DNA from: Paroedura picta
Taxonomy: Eukaryota > Chordata > Lepidosauria > Squamata > Gekkonidae
Length of the DNA stretch: 64,000 nt
Assembly: GCF_049243985.1 (NCBI RefSeq)
Contig: NC_135382.1
Location: 22,796,990 to 22,860,989, forward strand
Direction: 5' to 3'
A program made the position numbers and the translations under genes. The notes beneath the pieces were generated by a model. It saw only the letters and a list, made by a program, of their open reading frames with translations. It made no database searches and was not told the DNA's origin. Below, one piece after another: positions 22,300-34,800 of this stretch (position 1 is the stretch's first letter; each line of letters opens with the position of its first letter).

Positions 22300-22830
22300 G
22301 TGGGCGGACTTCTGCACCCCAATGGGTCCCTTGCAACGGGACGGGGGCCTCCCGCGGAGCACGCAGAGCTCTGCACCTGGGGGAAGAGCCTGGCTTTCTT
22401 CTTCCGTGCCACGCCAGAACGAGAAACGCTCCCAGGGGACGCTCGGCCCGCTTGCTTGGGGTTTGAAGGGGGAGAGCGTGCCGCTAGGCATGCACAGAGC
22501 GCGGCTGGCGGGCGGGGAGGGGCTTGATCCGGGAAGTACGCACGCGCGCTTCGCTTCTCGCCAGGCACCGGCGCTTTCCTCCGAGTCGGTCCACCTTAAG
22601 CGACGGGGCGGCTCCGCCTCCCTCCTTCCCCGGAGAGCCGCCGTCCCCGTGCCCTTTGCCTGCGGGCGGCCATGGCTCTGCTGCGGAGGACGCTGGGCTT
22701 AGCCGCCAGGCCTTACTCGCAAGGAGCCGCGAAGGTAGAGGCGGCGGGAGACGCAGGCGAGGCGGGGCGAGGCGGGAGGAACTGCCCGGGGGCGCATCGT
22801 GCGTCGGCCGAGCCCCTTGCAGCAGAATCC
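22300..22830 (+). promoter_or_regulatory. CpG-rich promoter region of LDHD
   Basis: This stretch is far richer in G+C and CpG than its surroundings and spans the LDHD start codon. It contains a GC box GGGGCGG (22605-22611) and a nearby CCGCCTCC, with no obvious TATA box. It fits a TATA-less CpG-island promoter. Boundaries were judged by eye. Confidence 0.7.
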
Positions 22831-25800
22831 AGGAGTCGCCCTTCTAGCCAAGCCTCCCTGTTCAGGCGCAGGGTACCTGAGGCTGGGAGGCGTTGCAGTG
22901 GGGCGAACCAGGGGGTCGTCTGGGCAGCATACTTAGGCCCCTGTGGCAGGAGGCTGGAATAGGCATGCCAGCCTCCCGGTGGAAGCTGGAGATCCCCCGG
23001 AATTACAGCTCTTCTCCAGACTGAAGAGCTCAGTTCCCCCGGAGGAAATGGCTGCTTTGGAGGGTGGGCTTCATAGCATTATGCTCCACTGGCGTCCCTC
23101 CCCGCCCCAAATCCCGCCCACTCTTGGTTCCCCTCCTCGAACGTATTTTCCAAACTAGAGCTGGCAACCGTAGCCTGAACTGGAAGTTTTGGTGTGATCC
23201 TGCAGAGCATGGTTTTGTACAAAGCTCCTGGCAGCAGTGATTGACCACAGAACTGGCCACTGGAAGTAGAGACACTTTTTGGGGCAAAAAGGGATTTCCA
23301 AGATCCTTTGCCATGTTCAGGATGGTGGGGGCTCTGCCCAAGCAGTGTAGTGTTACAGCCTTGGATGGGGATCTGGGAGAGCCAGATTCGAAACCCCACT
23401 GAGTAATCTTGGGACAATCACTTTCGGCCTAGCCTACCTCGCAGAGGTGCTGTGAAGGTAAAGTTGAAGAGAATGGTGTAAACTGCACCTCCTTGCTGCC
23501 AGTTTGGAAGGGGATGCCTTAACATAGATCCAAAGAAAATTATGGAGGAACAGAAGTTAGCCACCTTCTGAAGGCTGACTTTGGACATTTTTAGACAGAA
23601 TTTAGCCTTTATTTCCTAAATGAGGACTGCTGGGTTGGTTTACACGAGGACTTGGAATAAACAGGTGGTGGTGGGGGGGCATGTTTGGGTCCCTTGGTCC
23701 GATCTAATAGATTACTTTCATTGAAGAAGAAGAAGAGCTGTTTTTGTATCCCACTTTTTACTCCCTGAAGGACTCTTAAAGTGGCTCACAATTTCCTACC
23801 CTTCCTCTCCTCACAAGAGATACCCTGAGAGATAGGTGGGGCAGAGAGAGCTCTGAGAGAACTGTGATTGGCCCAAGGCCACCCAGCTGGCCGCATGGGA
23901 AGGAGAATCAAACCTGGTTCTGCAGATCAAAGGCAGCCGCTCTTGACCTCTACACCAAACTGAAACGAATATGCCTGCTGCAGATCAGTTGATCCACTGA
24001 ACTATCTGTCTAGCATCCTTTAGCTTGGCAATGCTGCCAATTTGAACTACAGAGTATGCATGCAAAACATCCACCAAGGCAAAACACTTGTTTTGCCCCT
24101 GGGCTTGGCAGGGTGGGCATCTCATGTTTCAGAGAGCTGGGAGCCCTCCGGGGTTCAGTTTAGGAAAATAGGAATGCTCATAGCCAAGCAGCAACATACA
24201 GGTCATTCGCATGGACTCTGGGGCCATAGGCATGTCAAAGAATTCAACGAACACCAAAATATATACTATCATTTTTAGGTATTGTCTGCTCTCAGTTTTA
24301 TGTTGGAGGCATGTATTGTTCCTATGCAAATTAGTTGTGAGACCCAATTCCTGGGGAGCCTTGTGCCAGAGGGTGGCAAGTATTTACAGGAGCACCCAAT
24401 AAAAACACAGATTATATGATACTTTTGCGCAAAGATCAGCTTGCCCTGTGCACAGTCCCAGGTGTTCTTTTGCAAGCCCTGCTCTCCATAATATTCTCTC
24501 ATCCACCTTTTACCTTATCCTGCAGGACTGGCTCACGGAGGATTTCCTTGACGCCCTGAGAGCTGTGGTAGGGAGCACCAACGTGTCCACGGCCACAGTG
24601 GTCCGTGAGCAACATGGCCGTGATGAGTCCGTGCACAGGTACTTCGGGTGGGAATTTTGGGGGCTTTCATTCCCCCGTTTTCGTGAAGAAAGGGTAGCCG
24701 CCATTTTGAGCCTATGGGTAGCTTTAGAATTCTGACAGACGGCGTGTATGTATGAGCACAGCCACAAAATGACTGCTGTGGCAGGCACAGCTACCAACCC
24801 ATGGAAGAAGCCCAAGCAGAGAGGAGGATAATTTTTAAAAAATACCCTGGGAAAGAGCAGTGAGAAGGAGAATGAAACCAACGTGGGGGGAGCAGCTGCC
24901 CCTGCAATATTTTTAGAAATATGCACAGCCAACAAGATCGCCAATGGCCAGTCAGGCTTTCTAAAAACACTTGTTGGACTCACAGGCACCCTGCTGGCTC
25001 CCTCGAGGAGCTGTGATGGGAGAAGCATGCAGTGAGAAATGTGGGAGGTCAGGCAGGAAAGGAGTGTAAGTTCAGGTCACCCACCTGCATGCACCTTTAA
25101 TGTTAAATGCACACATCCCTGCTTTGTATGTGTTCCTCCCCGTGTGTAATCCTGCCCTGGATGCTCTCCCCCTCCCTAGTCAGTCATCTCCCTTGCTCCT
25201 AAGACAATTGTATCTTGCTCTGCCTCTCCCCCCGTGTCTTAGGTGCCGCCCGCCGGATGCCGTGGTGTGGCCGCAGAACGTGGAACAGGCCAGCTTGCTA
25301 GCCACGGCCTGCTACAGCAGGGGAGTCCCCATCATCCCCTTTGGCACGGGCACAGGCCTGGAGGGGGGCGTGAGTGCTGTGCAGGTAGGGCAGCTGGCCA
25401 GTGAGAAGGAGAGAAGGTTGGCCTCCAGTGGCTAGTAGGGAAGGGGGTCCCTTCTAGGGGCTAGAACGGAGGAAGATTGAAAAAGCCCCGAGCAAATCCA
25501 GGCCTGTGTCAAGTCGGTTTTAGTGTGCTCAATCTTGGCATGGGAATATGGCAAGACCCAGAAATTCTCTGTAGCTATCGTCAGTGAGGGACCACAAACA
25601 GATCCTGCACTTTTGGGCCTAGAGGGGAAACAGTCCAGGTTTGATGGTGACGCTTCCTGATGGGCTTCAGCCCCAGCACCTATTTCTTTTGGTGCTAGAA
25701 GGAGCTACTGCTCTCCTGCAAGAAGCTGACAGGAGAACACACGACTGATGCTGGCATTTTGGCTCCTTGGTGCAAAAAGTTTGCAAAATTCCACTTTTAA

Positions 25801-28800
25801 CTACCGCCTGCCCTCTTGAGAGTCCTGCTGAGTCAGGAGATGCAAAAATGGGCTCCTGTGCAGAAGTGGCAGGGGGAGTAATTGGGAGGCTTCTGGGTAA
25901 AAAAAGTCCTGCATGCATCAGACCTTCCTCTCTTGTCCACTTTGTTTTGGGCTAATCATTTTACCCTTTCTGTGGGACAGGGCGGTGTGTGCTTTAACCT
26001 GACCCGAATGGACCAGATCTCTGCGCTGAACACGGAAGACTTCACTGTTGCTGTGGAGCCGGGGGTGACCCGGAAGACCCTGAACAACTTTCTGCGAGAC
26101 AGTGGCCTCTGGTTTCCTGTCGGTACGGCTGGCTTGGAGATGGGTGGTGGCCCGAATGCAGCTCTGTGGGCAAGGCAGGAGAGGGGGGGGGGGTTCCTGT
26201 ACAGGCTGCCAAGACACTGCAGCTCTGGTTTTGTCTGGAATCAAAGGGTGGGTGAAAATCAAAATGGCAACCTGGAAACAGGACAGCTGTGCATCAAGGA
26301 CCAATTTGGAGCAGCTGCATCTTGCTTTACCTGTCCCCAATGCAGATGGCACAGTTCTTCATTTAGGTACTTATACCTCAGTTTTGATCCCTGGTGGGGA
26401 CCTGAAGCTTTTTACAACACTGGTCTCCATTTTATCCTCACAACAGCCCTGCACATTTAGTTAAACTGCTAGAGTGACTGGGCAAAGGCTGCCCAGAAAT
26501 CTCCCGTGGCAGATTGGGCACTAGGGTTGCCAGCAGGTGAGACGGTTCAGTTCCCCAGAGAAAATGGCAACTTTAGAGGGTGGAAAGTAACTGGGCCATT
26601 TGTTCTGCTTTCCTTAAGAAAAGTGCTGCAGGACCCATAGATTGTAGGCAAGATCTCCAGGGCCGGCCACCCCCATTCTTAGCAGCCTGTGCTGGGTTTA
26701 CAGTTTGCACTGTACCCGAGGAGGGAAGAGAGGAGGTGCAGCCTGATCCTGTCTGATCTTGAAAGCTAAGCAGGGTCAGTGCTTGGGCGAGAGACCTCCA
26801 ACGAAGACGCTGCAGAGGAAGGCCACGGCAATCCGCTGTTGTGTCTCCTGTGCCTTGAAAGCGCTTGTGCTGGGGTCACCATAAGATGGTCCCAACTTAT
26901 GTACGGAGTATGCCGACCCACCTGGTCAGCACGCCTGAGTTGGGGCGCCAAGAATAAAGGATGGGTCATGCTGATGGGTCTAACATCTGGTCTCGTGTGA
27001 TCCATTTCTAGCACCCTTTTGAAAAGTGTCATACTCTGGCCTAGGCTTGGTTGCTACCTGTAGGTTGTCACTATGGGGAACCTCCATATTCGGAGACCTC
27101 CAAATACCAGTGGCAAGGAGGGAACATAAGGGCAGGACTCGGTTTCTATGCCGTTTGTTAGTACCTGGTTGGCGGCCAGTGAGTGAGCTAAATGGACCTC
27201 CTGGTCTTGTCCAGGAGGGCATTTGTTATGTCCTTGTGATCTTCCCTGTGAGGCCTGAGCTTTGTGGAGTTTTCTGGCTCAGTTCTAGATGCTGCTGGCC
27301 GGACCAGAGAGATTTCTGCCACTCAGTTGGCTGTGTGGAAGGACTGGGGGGTGGGGGCTTTTGTTGCTGTCTCAGTGAGTTGCTTCTCCTTCTCCAGACC
27401 CTGGGGCTGACGCCTCTCTCTGCGGCATGGCAGCCACTGGTGCATCCGGCACCAACGCCGTTCGCTATGGTACCATGCGCCACAACGTGCTGAACTTGCA
27501 GGTGGTGCTTCCTGACGGGAGGGTGCTCCACACGGCTGGGCAGAACCGGAGGCCGAGGTATGTTCCCCAGCTGCCTTCTGGAAGCTACGTCACACAGCAT
27601 GAATATTATTTTGCCCGTCACTGAGGAAAGGCATTCTAGTTCTCTGAAATTCACTTCTCCCTTCCAGGAAGAGTGCAGCTGGTTACCAACTCACAGGCCT
27701 CTTTGTAGGCTCGGAGGGGACCTTGGGTCTGATCACCCAGGCCACCCTACGCCTCCATGGCATCCCCGAGGCCACAGTGGCGGCCACCTGTGCCTTTCCC
27801 AGCGTGCAAGCTGCCGTGGACAGCACTGTGCAGGTTCTGCAAGCTGGGATCCCCATCGCTCGCATTGGTAAGACCAGGGGCTGTCTAGGTGGGCAGAGCA
27901 GGTGGGGCGTGGTGGAGAAAGATCGTGGCAGATTGCATGCTCAGCAAGCCAAGAAACCTGGGATGCCTCTTCTGTCTGCGATGCCTCTTTTGCCAGTCTG
28001 TCTCACAACAGAGGATGCTATAGTCATGTGACAGGAAGAGGGGGAGCCAGAGAAGTCAGGAAGAAAATTTCTAGGCCACTGCTCTGGGGAATCCAAGTTT
28101 ATAACCTTCCTGCTGGTGAGAGGTAGGGAACTCGATACTGCAAGGACAGGGTTGCCAGCTCCAGGTTGGGAAATTCCTGGGGATTTTGGGGGTGGAGCCT
28201 GAGGAGGGTGGGGTTTGGGGTGGTATGATGCCAGAGTCCAACTTCCAAAGTGGCCATTTTTCCAGGTGAACTGATCCCTGTCACCTGGAGATCAGCTGTA
28301 ATAGCAGATCCCCAGCCTGGAGGTTGGCCACTCTACTGGGCTGGGCTCGACTTTATGGTGAGTGGAGAAGAGAGAGAATGCAAAAGAGAGGAGGGTGTCT
28401 CTAAACCGACTGCTCTTCTAGCTTGTTTCCTCTTCGTGCATGCTGTCTGTCCATGAATACAAGAAGGCCGTTCCCAAAATACCCCCCCGCAAAATATATA
28501 TATATATATATATCCCTTTGTGATCCAGGAGGGAAAGCTCCACAATCTGATTGAGCGTCCCAACCCATTGGTTGAAGACCAGAGTCTTACATGGTGTGCA
28601 AGACCAGAAAATCCCTTTTGCAAAAAGCCCCCTTTGTAGAAGGAAACTTCTTTCAGGGCTTAGCTATCTTATCTGTACAGGCTAAAAGCGAATTGCTATT
28701 GGTTGAGCTGCTGTTGTGACGGAATGTTCATCAACATTCTAATTTCTGAGGGATAGAAGGAAGCAAAGCAGGAGGTCACTTGGGTAGAAAAAGCCTCAAA

Positions 28801-31800
28801 GGGGGAGGACGGTGTACAGGCACTCTGGGGGTGCTTCTATAGCACTACTCCTATCAACATGGTGTGGTTGTTAACAGAATTGGACTAGTGTCTGGGAGAC
28901 CAGGGTTCAAATCCCCAATTCTGCCATGGAAGCTCCCTTGGAGACCTTGGGCCTGTCACACACTCTCATCTTAACCCACCTCACAAGGTTGTTGTGGGGA
29001 TAAAATAGAAGAGGGGAGAATGATGGAAGCCACTTAGGGGAGAAAGGCAGAGTGCAAATAAACAAATAAAATGCACATTTTTAAGCACTGCGAGAGCAGA
29101 TTTGGAAGAGATGCTGTGAGGTCTGTTCATGGTGGTAACAGCATTAGCTGATGTTTGCAGGCCTGCATCCTGAGATCAGTACAACATGAAGGGAAAGAAC
29201 AGCATGAAGCATAATTGTCTCCCTGCACTATTTTCCTGGCCTGAACAGCCCCATGAAACTGCAGTTGGATGAATATATGTTGGATAAATATATAGGTCTT
29301 AATATGCCCAATGGGGCAGGTAGCTGGGGGGGGGGGCATTTGTCAGAAAATTAGCATTGTGGGAAAGAGGAAAGTGCCAAAAACAGCAGAAAAGTTCAGA
29401 TTCAAAAACCCGCTTCTGGTATTTTACAGACTAGGCGGTGGAACGCAATAAAACGTTTTGCTGCCTTTTTGCTCCACGTTCTGCCGAGACCCGTGTGCTG
29501 AGTCACAGCCCCTCTCCCTGTTCCCACTGCTCCAGAATTCCTAGACGAAGTCATGATGGTTGCCTGCAACCGCTACAGCGGCCTCAGCTACCCGGAATTG
29601 CCCACCCTCTTCTTGGAGTTTCACGGCAGCGAGCAGAGCGTGGAAGAGCAAGTGCAGGCGACAGGTAAGCCCTGTGGAGGAAGGGCGCAGGCCCCCAACT
29701 AGGCAGGGAACACAGGAGTGTGGGAGGAAGCAACTGCACGGAAATGCGGCACTGATGTGAGGCTTCCTCTCCAGGAGAGATCGCCCAGCTGAACGGCGGG
29801 TCAGAGTTTTTGTGGGCCCGGGAGCAGGAAGCCCGGAACCAGCTGTGGAATGCCCGACACAACGCCTGGTATGCCGCCCTGGCCCTTCGCCCAGGCAAGA
29901 AGGTGAGAGAGAGAGGGGGAGGTCTGGAGGGGCACTCCCCATGCAGGATACAGATGTGAATCTGCCTCGTGCCGAATCAGACCGTTGCTCCATCAAGATC
30001 TGGGTTATCAACGCAGACTGAGAGCAAATCTCTCAGCTGGAGGCCTCTGAGGTCACTTACAAGCTGATCCTTTTAAGTGGAGATGGGGGGGGGGTGGATT
30101 AGAGCAGGGATCTTTGCATTGCAAGGAGAGGCTCTTTCACTGAGCTACGACTTCTTCCATGCACCTGAGGAGTTGAGCTGGGACGGATGTAAGCCCATCT
30201 TGAAAGGCACCCACATTGAAGCGCACCTTCTCTTTTGCCGTAGTGCTTGCAAGATGCTTAGTAAAATGCTTGTTTATTGAGGGCAAGCGATCATACATGA
30301 CTTGTAGGCTTTCTCCTCGCCCCCTTCAAACTTCTCTGATTATACAGCTTGGCTCCTTTACTACAGTGCTAGGGCTCTCCGTACTGTGCAGGGCCCCTAG
30401 ATTTTATTTATTTTTCTTTCTTTATTAGATTTTTAGACCGCCCTCCTGGCAAGACGGCATTGCAGCAATAACATCTGCTTTGGGTGCAGAAGGTCCCAGG
30501 TTCAGTTCCTGGTCTCTCCAGCTAAATGGGCCCCAATAGCAGATGACGTGAAAGGGAAAACTGCTGCCCTCCACAGCAAACAGGACTGACTCCACAGAGA
30601 GTCAGTTTGGTGTAGTGGTTAGGAGTGCAGACTTCTGATCTGGTGAGCCGGGTTGGATTCCCCACTCCCCCACATGCAGCCAGCTGGGTGACCTTGGGCT
30701 CGCCACGGTGCTGATAAAGCTGTTCTGACCTAGCAGTAATACCAGAGCTCTCTCAGCCTCACCTCCTAGGATATCTGTTGTGGGGAGAGGAAAGGGAAGG
30801 CAATTATAAGCTGCTTTGAGACTCCTTCAGGTAGAGAAAAGTGGCAAAGAAGAACCAACTCTTCTTCTTCTCGGTACATCTGGGGTCGGACTCTGCATAA
30901 GGCAACCTTGTGGGTGGGATGTGGGGTCGTGTGTGGCTTCTTGCCCTTGCTACACATATTTGACTGGGTTTTGTAGATTACTAAGTGGCAGGTAGGTTGA
31001 TGAATCGTTTAGCCTTGGTACTGAGAGTTGGTGGAGAGAGAGGTCTTTTTTTGGGTGGTGGGGTGAGGAATGTCCTCTTGAAAGGGCTAGTGAATGCTGG
31101 AAGAGACTAATTTTAAAAACAACCCCCCCCCCCCAATGATTCTTTCCTCCCTATTTGGATAGGCAAAAAAATAGGGTGATCTCAAGCTGTGGCAGGCTGA
31201 GGATGTTTATGCTCCCCTCCCCCTTTCCTCTTACTCCGTTAGGGTTATTCCACTGATGTGTGCGTTCCCATCTCTCGCCTCCCTGCTATTCTGGTGGAGA
31301 CCAAGCGAGATCTTCTGGCCTCCAGACTCACAGGTGGGCAGTCCTGGTTGGTGGCAGGGTGTGTGTGTGTGTGTGTGTGGAGAGAAGTTCACTGCCATGT
31401 CGCCCTTGTTCCTTGAGAGATTGGAAAGACGACATGGGAAGTTGGGCTGTTTATCCTCCCATCCAACAATGCTCAAGTTTCACCTTGTGATTTATCAGGA
31501 GGCAGAGACAGGGGAGGGGAGCCCTGCTGGTTCCAAAGCGCGAGCCCGATGACCAGGATCCCCAGTCGCTTTTTGTTCCATTCTTTGACCATCATCTTAC
31601 GTGCATTTCTCTCACTCTCCTCTTTCCTTGGAAAACAAACTGTGTTTCTCAGAAGTACCTCTGGTGGGAAGGCTGGGATAGAAAAAAACAAAACAAAAAA
31701 CAGCCAGTCCTTTCTTAGGAGGCTGAGTGCATGCACACCAGTGAATTTCTGTGTCAGCGTTCAAAGCCAGATTTAAAAAAAGGGGGGGGATGTTTCAGGC

Positions 31801-34800
31801 TGTCCATGTCGAGAGGGGGCTCTAATGCAAATGCCTTGAGGGTTGTGGCTTTCTGGGCATGCTTCTCTGACCTTCTGGGAAGAAGGGAGCGGTAACAAGC
31901 ACGAGACTACAATATTTGCATAATATCAGTCTTTTTAGGTGCTCATCGTGCCCCAAGTGGGAGGAAGGGATTCATACGGTGTAGAAGTTCGTCCTCTGTT
32001 CCATTTACAAGCAATCACTAAGGTTTATGAAAGAATAAGTTCTTTACTGCCTTGTGCCTCTAGGCCCGATCGTCGGCCACGTCGGAGACGGCAACTTCCA
32101 CTGCCTCCTGATTTTTGATCCCGAAGATCCAGATGAAAGTGGGAGAGTGGAGGAATTTGCTACGCGGCTAGCCAGGTGGGGGCATGACTTCTCCCCACAG
32201 GGCGGGGGTAGGCTCTCCCCACTTGCCTGGGGAAGGTAAACTGGAAGGATCCTTGCTTCCAAAGGAGGAAGGGCTCCCAGCTTCCTGCTATCAAGGTCAC
32301 TTATGGTTAAGGTGACCAAATTTTAACATTGGTAAAGCAGGACACCATTGACCTTGATTAAAAATTTGGTCTACATGGAGCAACAAAAAATTTCATACAA
32401 CGCATAGAACGCAAAAATAGTATTGTAATATATATTTTTTAATTTCAACATAAGTACAATTTGCCAGGTTCCCCCAGATGTCCCTCCAAAAGTGGGACAA
32501 TCTGGTCACCTTACCTATGGTGCAGGAAGGGGTTTCTGGAGGAGGGGGTTGTTGATGGTCTGGAGTTCACCAAGGCAGTTTCCATGTGGAGGTTTCTCCC
32601 CACCTTTGTTTCCTTAGAGTAGCCACACACTGTCATCCTCTGATTTTCCACTCAGCAGGTTTTTCTGACCCTGGCCTGCTGTCCCTCCAACTTTACTGTG
32701 CTGTTTTCCAAGAGCGTTCCCATCTGAACGGAAACTTTTGGATTTTTGAAGGTCTCACCGTTGTTGGCACGGTCGCCCTTCAGCCGTTTCCCCACACCAC
32801 CGCTAGAGGGCTTTAGAAAAAGTCAAGAATTGCTAGATTACTATAGCAGTGACTGTTCAAAACAGAAAACAGGAAAACCTCCCATGACACTGCAGGGAAC
32901 GAATGCCCGAAAAATGGCTGCTGATGGAGGAAAAGTGGCAACCCACCGCCCCTGCTAAATCTGTGCGGAGGCTTCATTTCTAGCGTGAATGCGTGGGCGT
33001 TCACCGTGGAGTGAATCCTTGCCTGCTGGGGTGCAGCTTGTGAAAGGGATTTCAGCCAGGGCATGGAGATTCGACAACACGGGCAAGAGACTCATTGCTG
33101 ACCTTGGCAAGGCAGGGTCAAAGGAGACGACTTCAGCAGAGCCGTTCAGCAGCCTTCTCCTGTTGCCTGGAGAGCCAGAACGGAGTCGTACCCCAAGGAG
33201 CTCCTTGCGAGGAAATCCAGTTCAAAGTTCCTCTGCCCCCCTGCCTCCACCTGACGGTTTCTGGGGGATCTGGGGCCAGTCACACACACACAGACACAAG
33301 CTTGTTTCGAGGATAGCAGGAGAGCCAAGACCCATTTAGGCCACCCTGAGCTTCCAGGAAAAGGGGTGGTATAAACGTCCCCAGATAGATTCAGGAAAGA
33401 AATGACGTCTGTGTTCACGTAGGAAGGTGCCCTCTCTGAATCCGACTGCTCTCTGCACACATTGAAAGAAAAGGTTTAATACGGCCTAGGCTGGCCTGAT
33501 ATCGGAAGGTAAGCAGGGCCGGCCACAAGGAAATCCAGGGTCGCTGTGCTGAGGCAGACGTCTCTCTGAATGTCTCTCGCCTTGAAAACCCGATGAGGTC
33601 CATGCAAGCTGTAACTTGATGGCACTTTTCACCTCCACATCACCTTTAGCATCACTTGCTTCAATTTTCAAAACTATTATAGTCTGCAGGGGTGTACCTT
33701 ATCCTAAGGGTTTGATGACAGTGAGACGTTGGCGTTGCTGCAGCCACACCACATAGAGAAACAAAACTGTCTTATCCCGAGTCACACTGCTGGTTCATCC
33801 AGGTCGGTCCTGTCTACTGGCAGCAGCTCTCCAGGGCAGGGTTTCCCAAGGCCTGTGGCCTTTCCCCTCCTGCCTTAACAGACTTGCCCACAAGCTGGGA
33901 AACCAGCCGCTTCTGCTGCCCCCTCTCCTGAGCATGGGTTCCTTTGTTATTTCTGCGCTTGGGAGGGGGCGGAGCCTGTGCTCACATGGCAGGGAGGCGT
34001 GGCCAGCTGACACTACCTCTGGGGCTCCTCAAAGCCCGAAACAATTATTTCAGGGGCTTCTCTATGGGCAAAAGTTTGAAAAAGGCTGCTCCAGAGAGTG
34101 GTCTTTCCCATCGCCGACCACTTGAACCTTTGAGCTGGAGATGCTGAAGGATTGAACCATTTGGCATACCAACCTGGTGCTTCACCACTGAGCCACAGCC
34201 CCGGTCCTCGATGACTGGGTGGGAATAGGAGCCTGTCTTCCTAGCAGCCTTGTTCTCCTCAGGCCATGACTCCAGAATTTTCAAATTCTGAAGTTGGGCG
34301 ATTTAGAATGACCTTACGGCACTTGCGGGCTTGAGACAATTTAGAAGATTAGGAGGAACGGCGTTTCAAAAATATCTAACCCAAATTTCCCTGTACGGGG
34401 CCAGTGTACTTGCTGTGCGCCTGACTGCGGATGCTGGGCGTACGTGTTGATCCAATATTGGTGGGATTTTGCCTTTTCGCCTGTCTTCCCAGGCGCTTCC
34501 TCTGATTCCCTTGTTGGTCTTTCCTGGGACCCTTGCTCTATATCAGTAGGGCTTTTACCCTTTTACCACTGGGCTCTTCCATTTTGTTTTTAGACCAGGG
34601 GTAGTCAAACTGCAGCCCTCCAGATATCCATGGACTACATTTCCCATGAGCCCCTGCCAGCATTCGCTGGCAGGGGCTCATGGGAACTGTCGTCCATGGA
34701 CATCTGGAGGGCCGCAGTTTGACTACCCCTGTTTTAGACCCTTGCTGTGAAGCAGCAAGGCTCTGACGTTTTGTTTCTCTTCTCCCCTAGGCGTGCATTG

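Noticed and set aside
21190-22300. ZFP1 (zinc-finger gene expected by mammalian synteny)
   Set aside because: No C2H2 or KRAB coding sequence between copy B and LDHD or elsewhere in the window.
26738-26905. 5S rRNA gene
   Set aside because: Only the promoter part of 5S resembles this sequence and it continues into a SINE body; the same layout recurs at 14221 and 33483.
30596-30680. tRNA gene
   Set aside because: A and B box words are present but no cloverleaf, and the same sequence recurs as the head of a SINE family.
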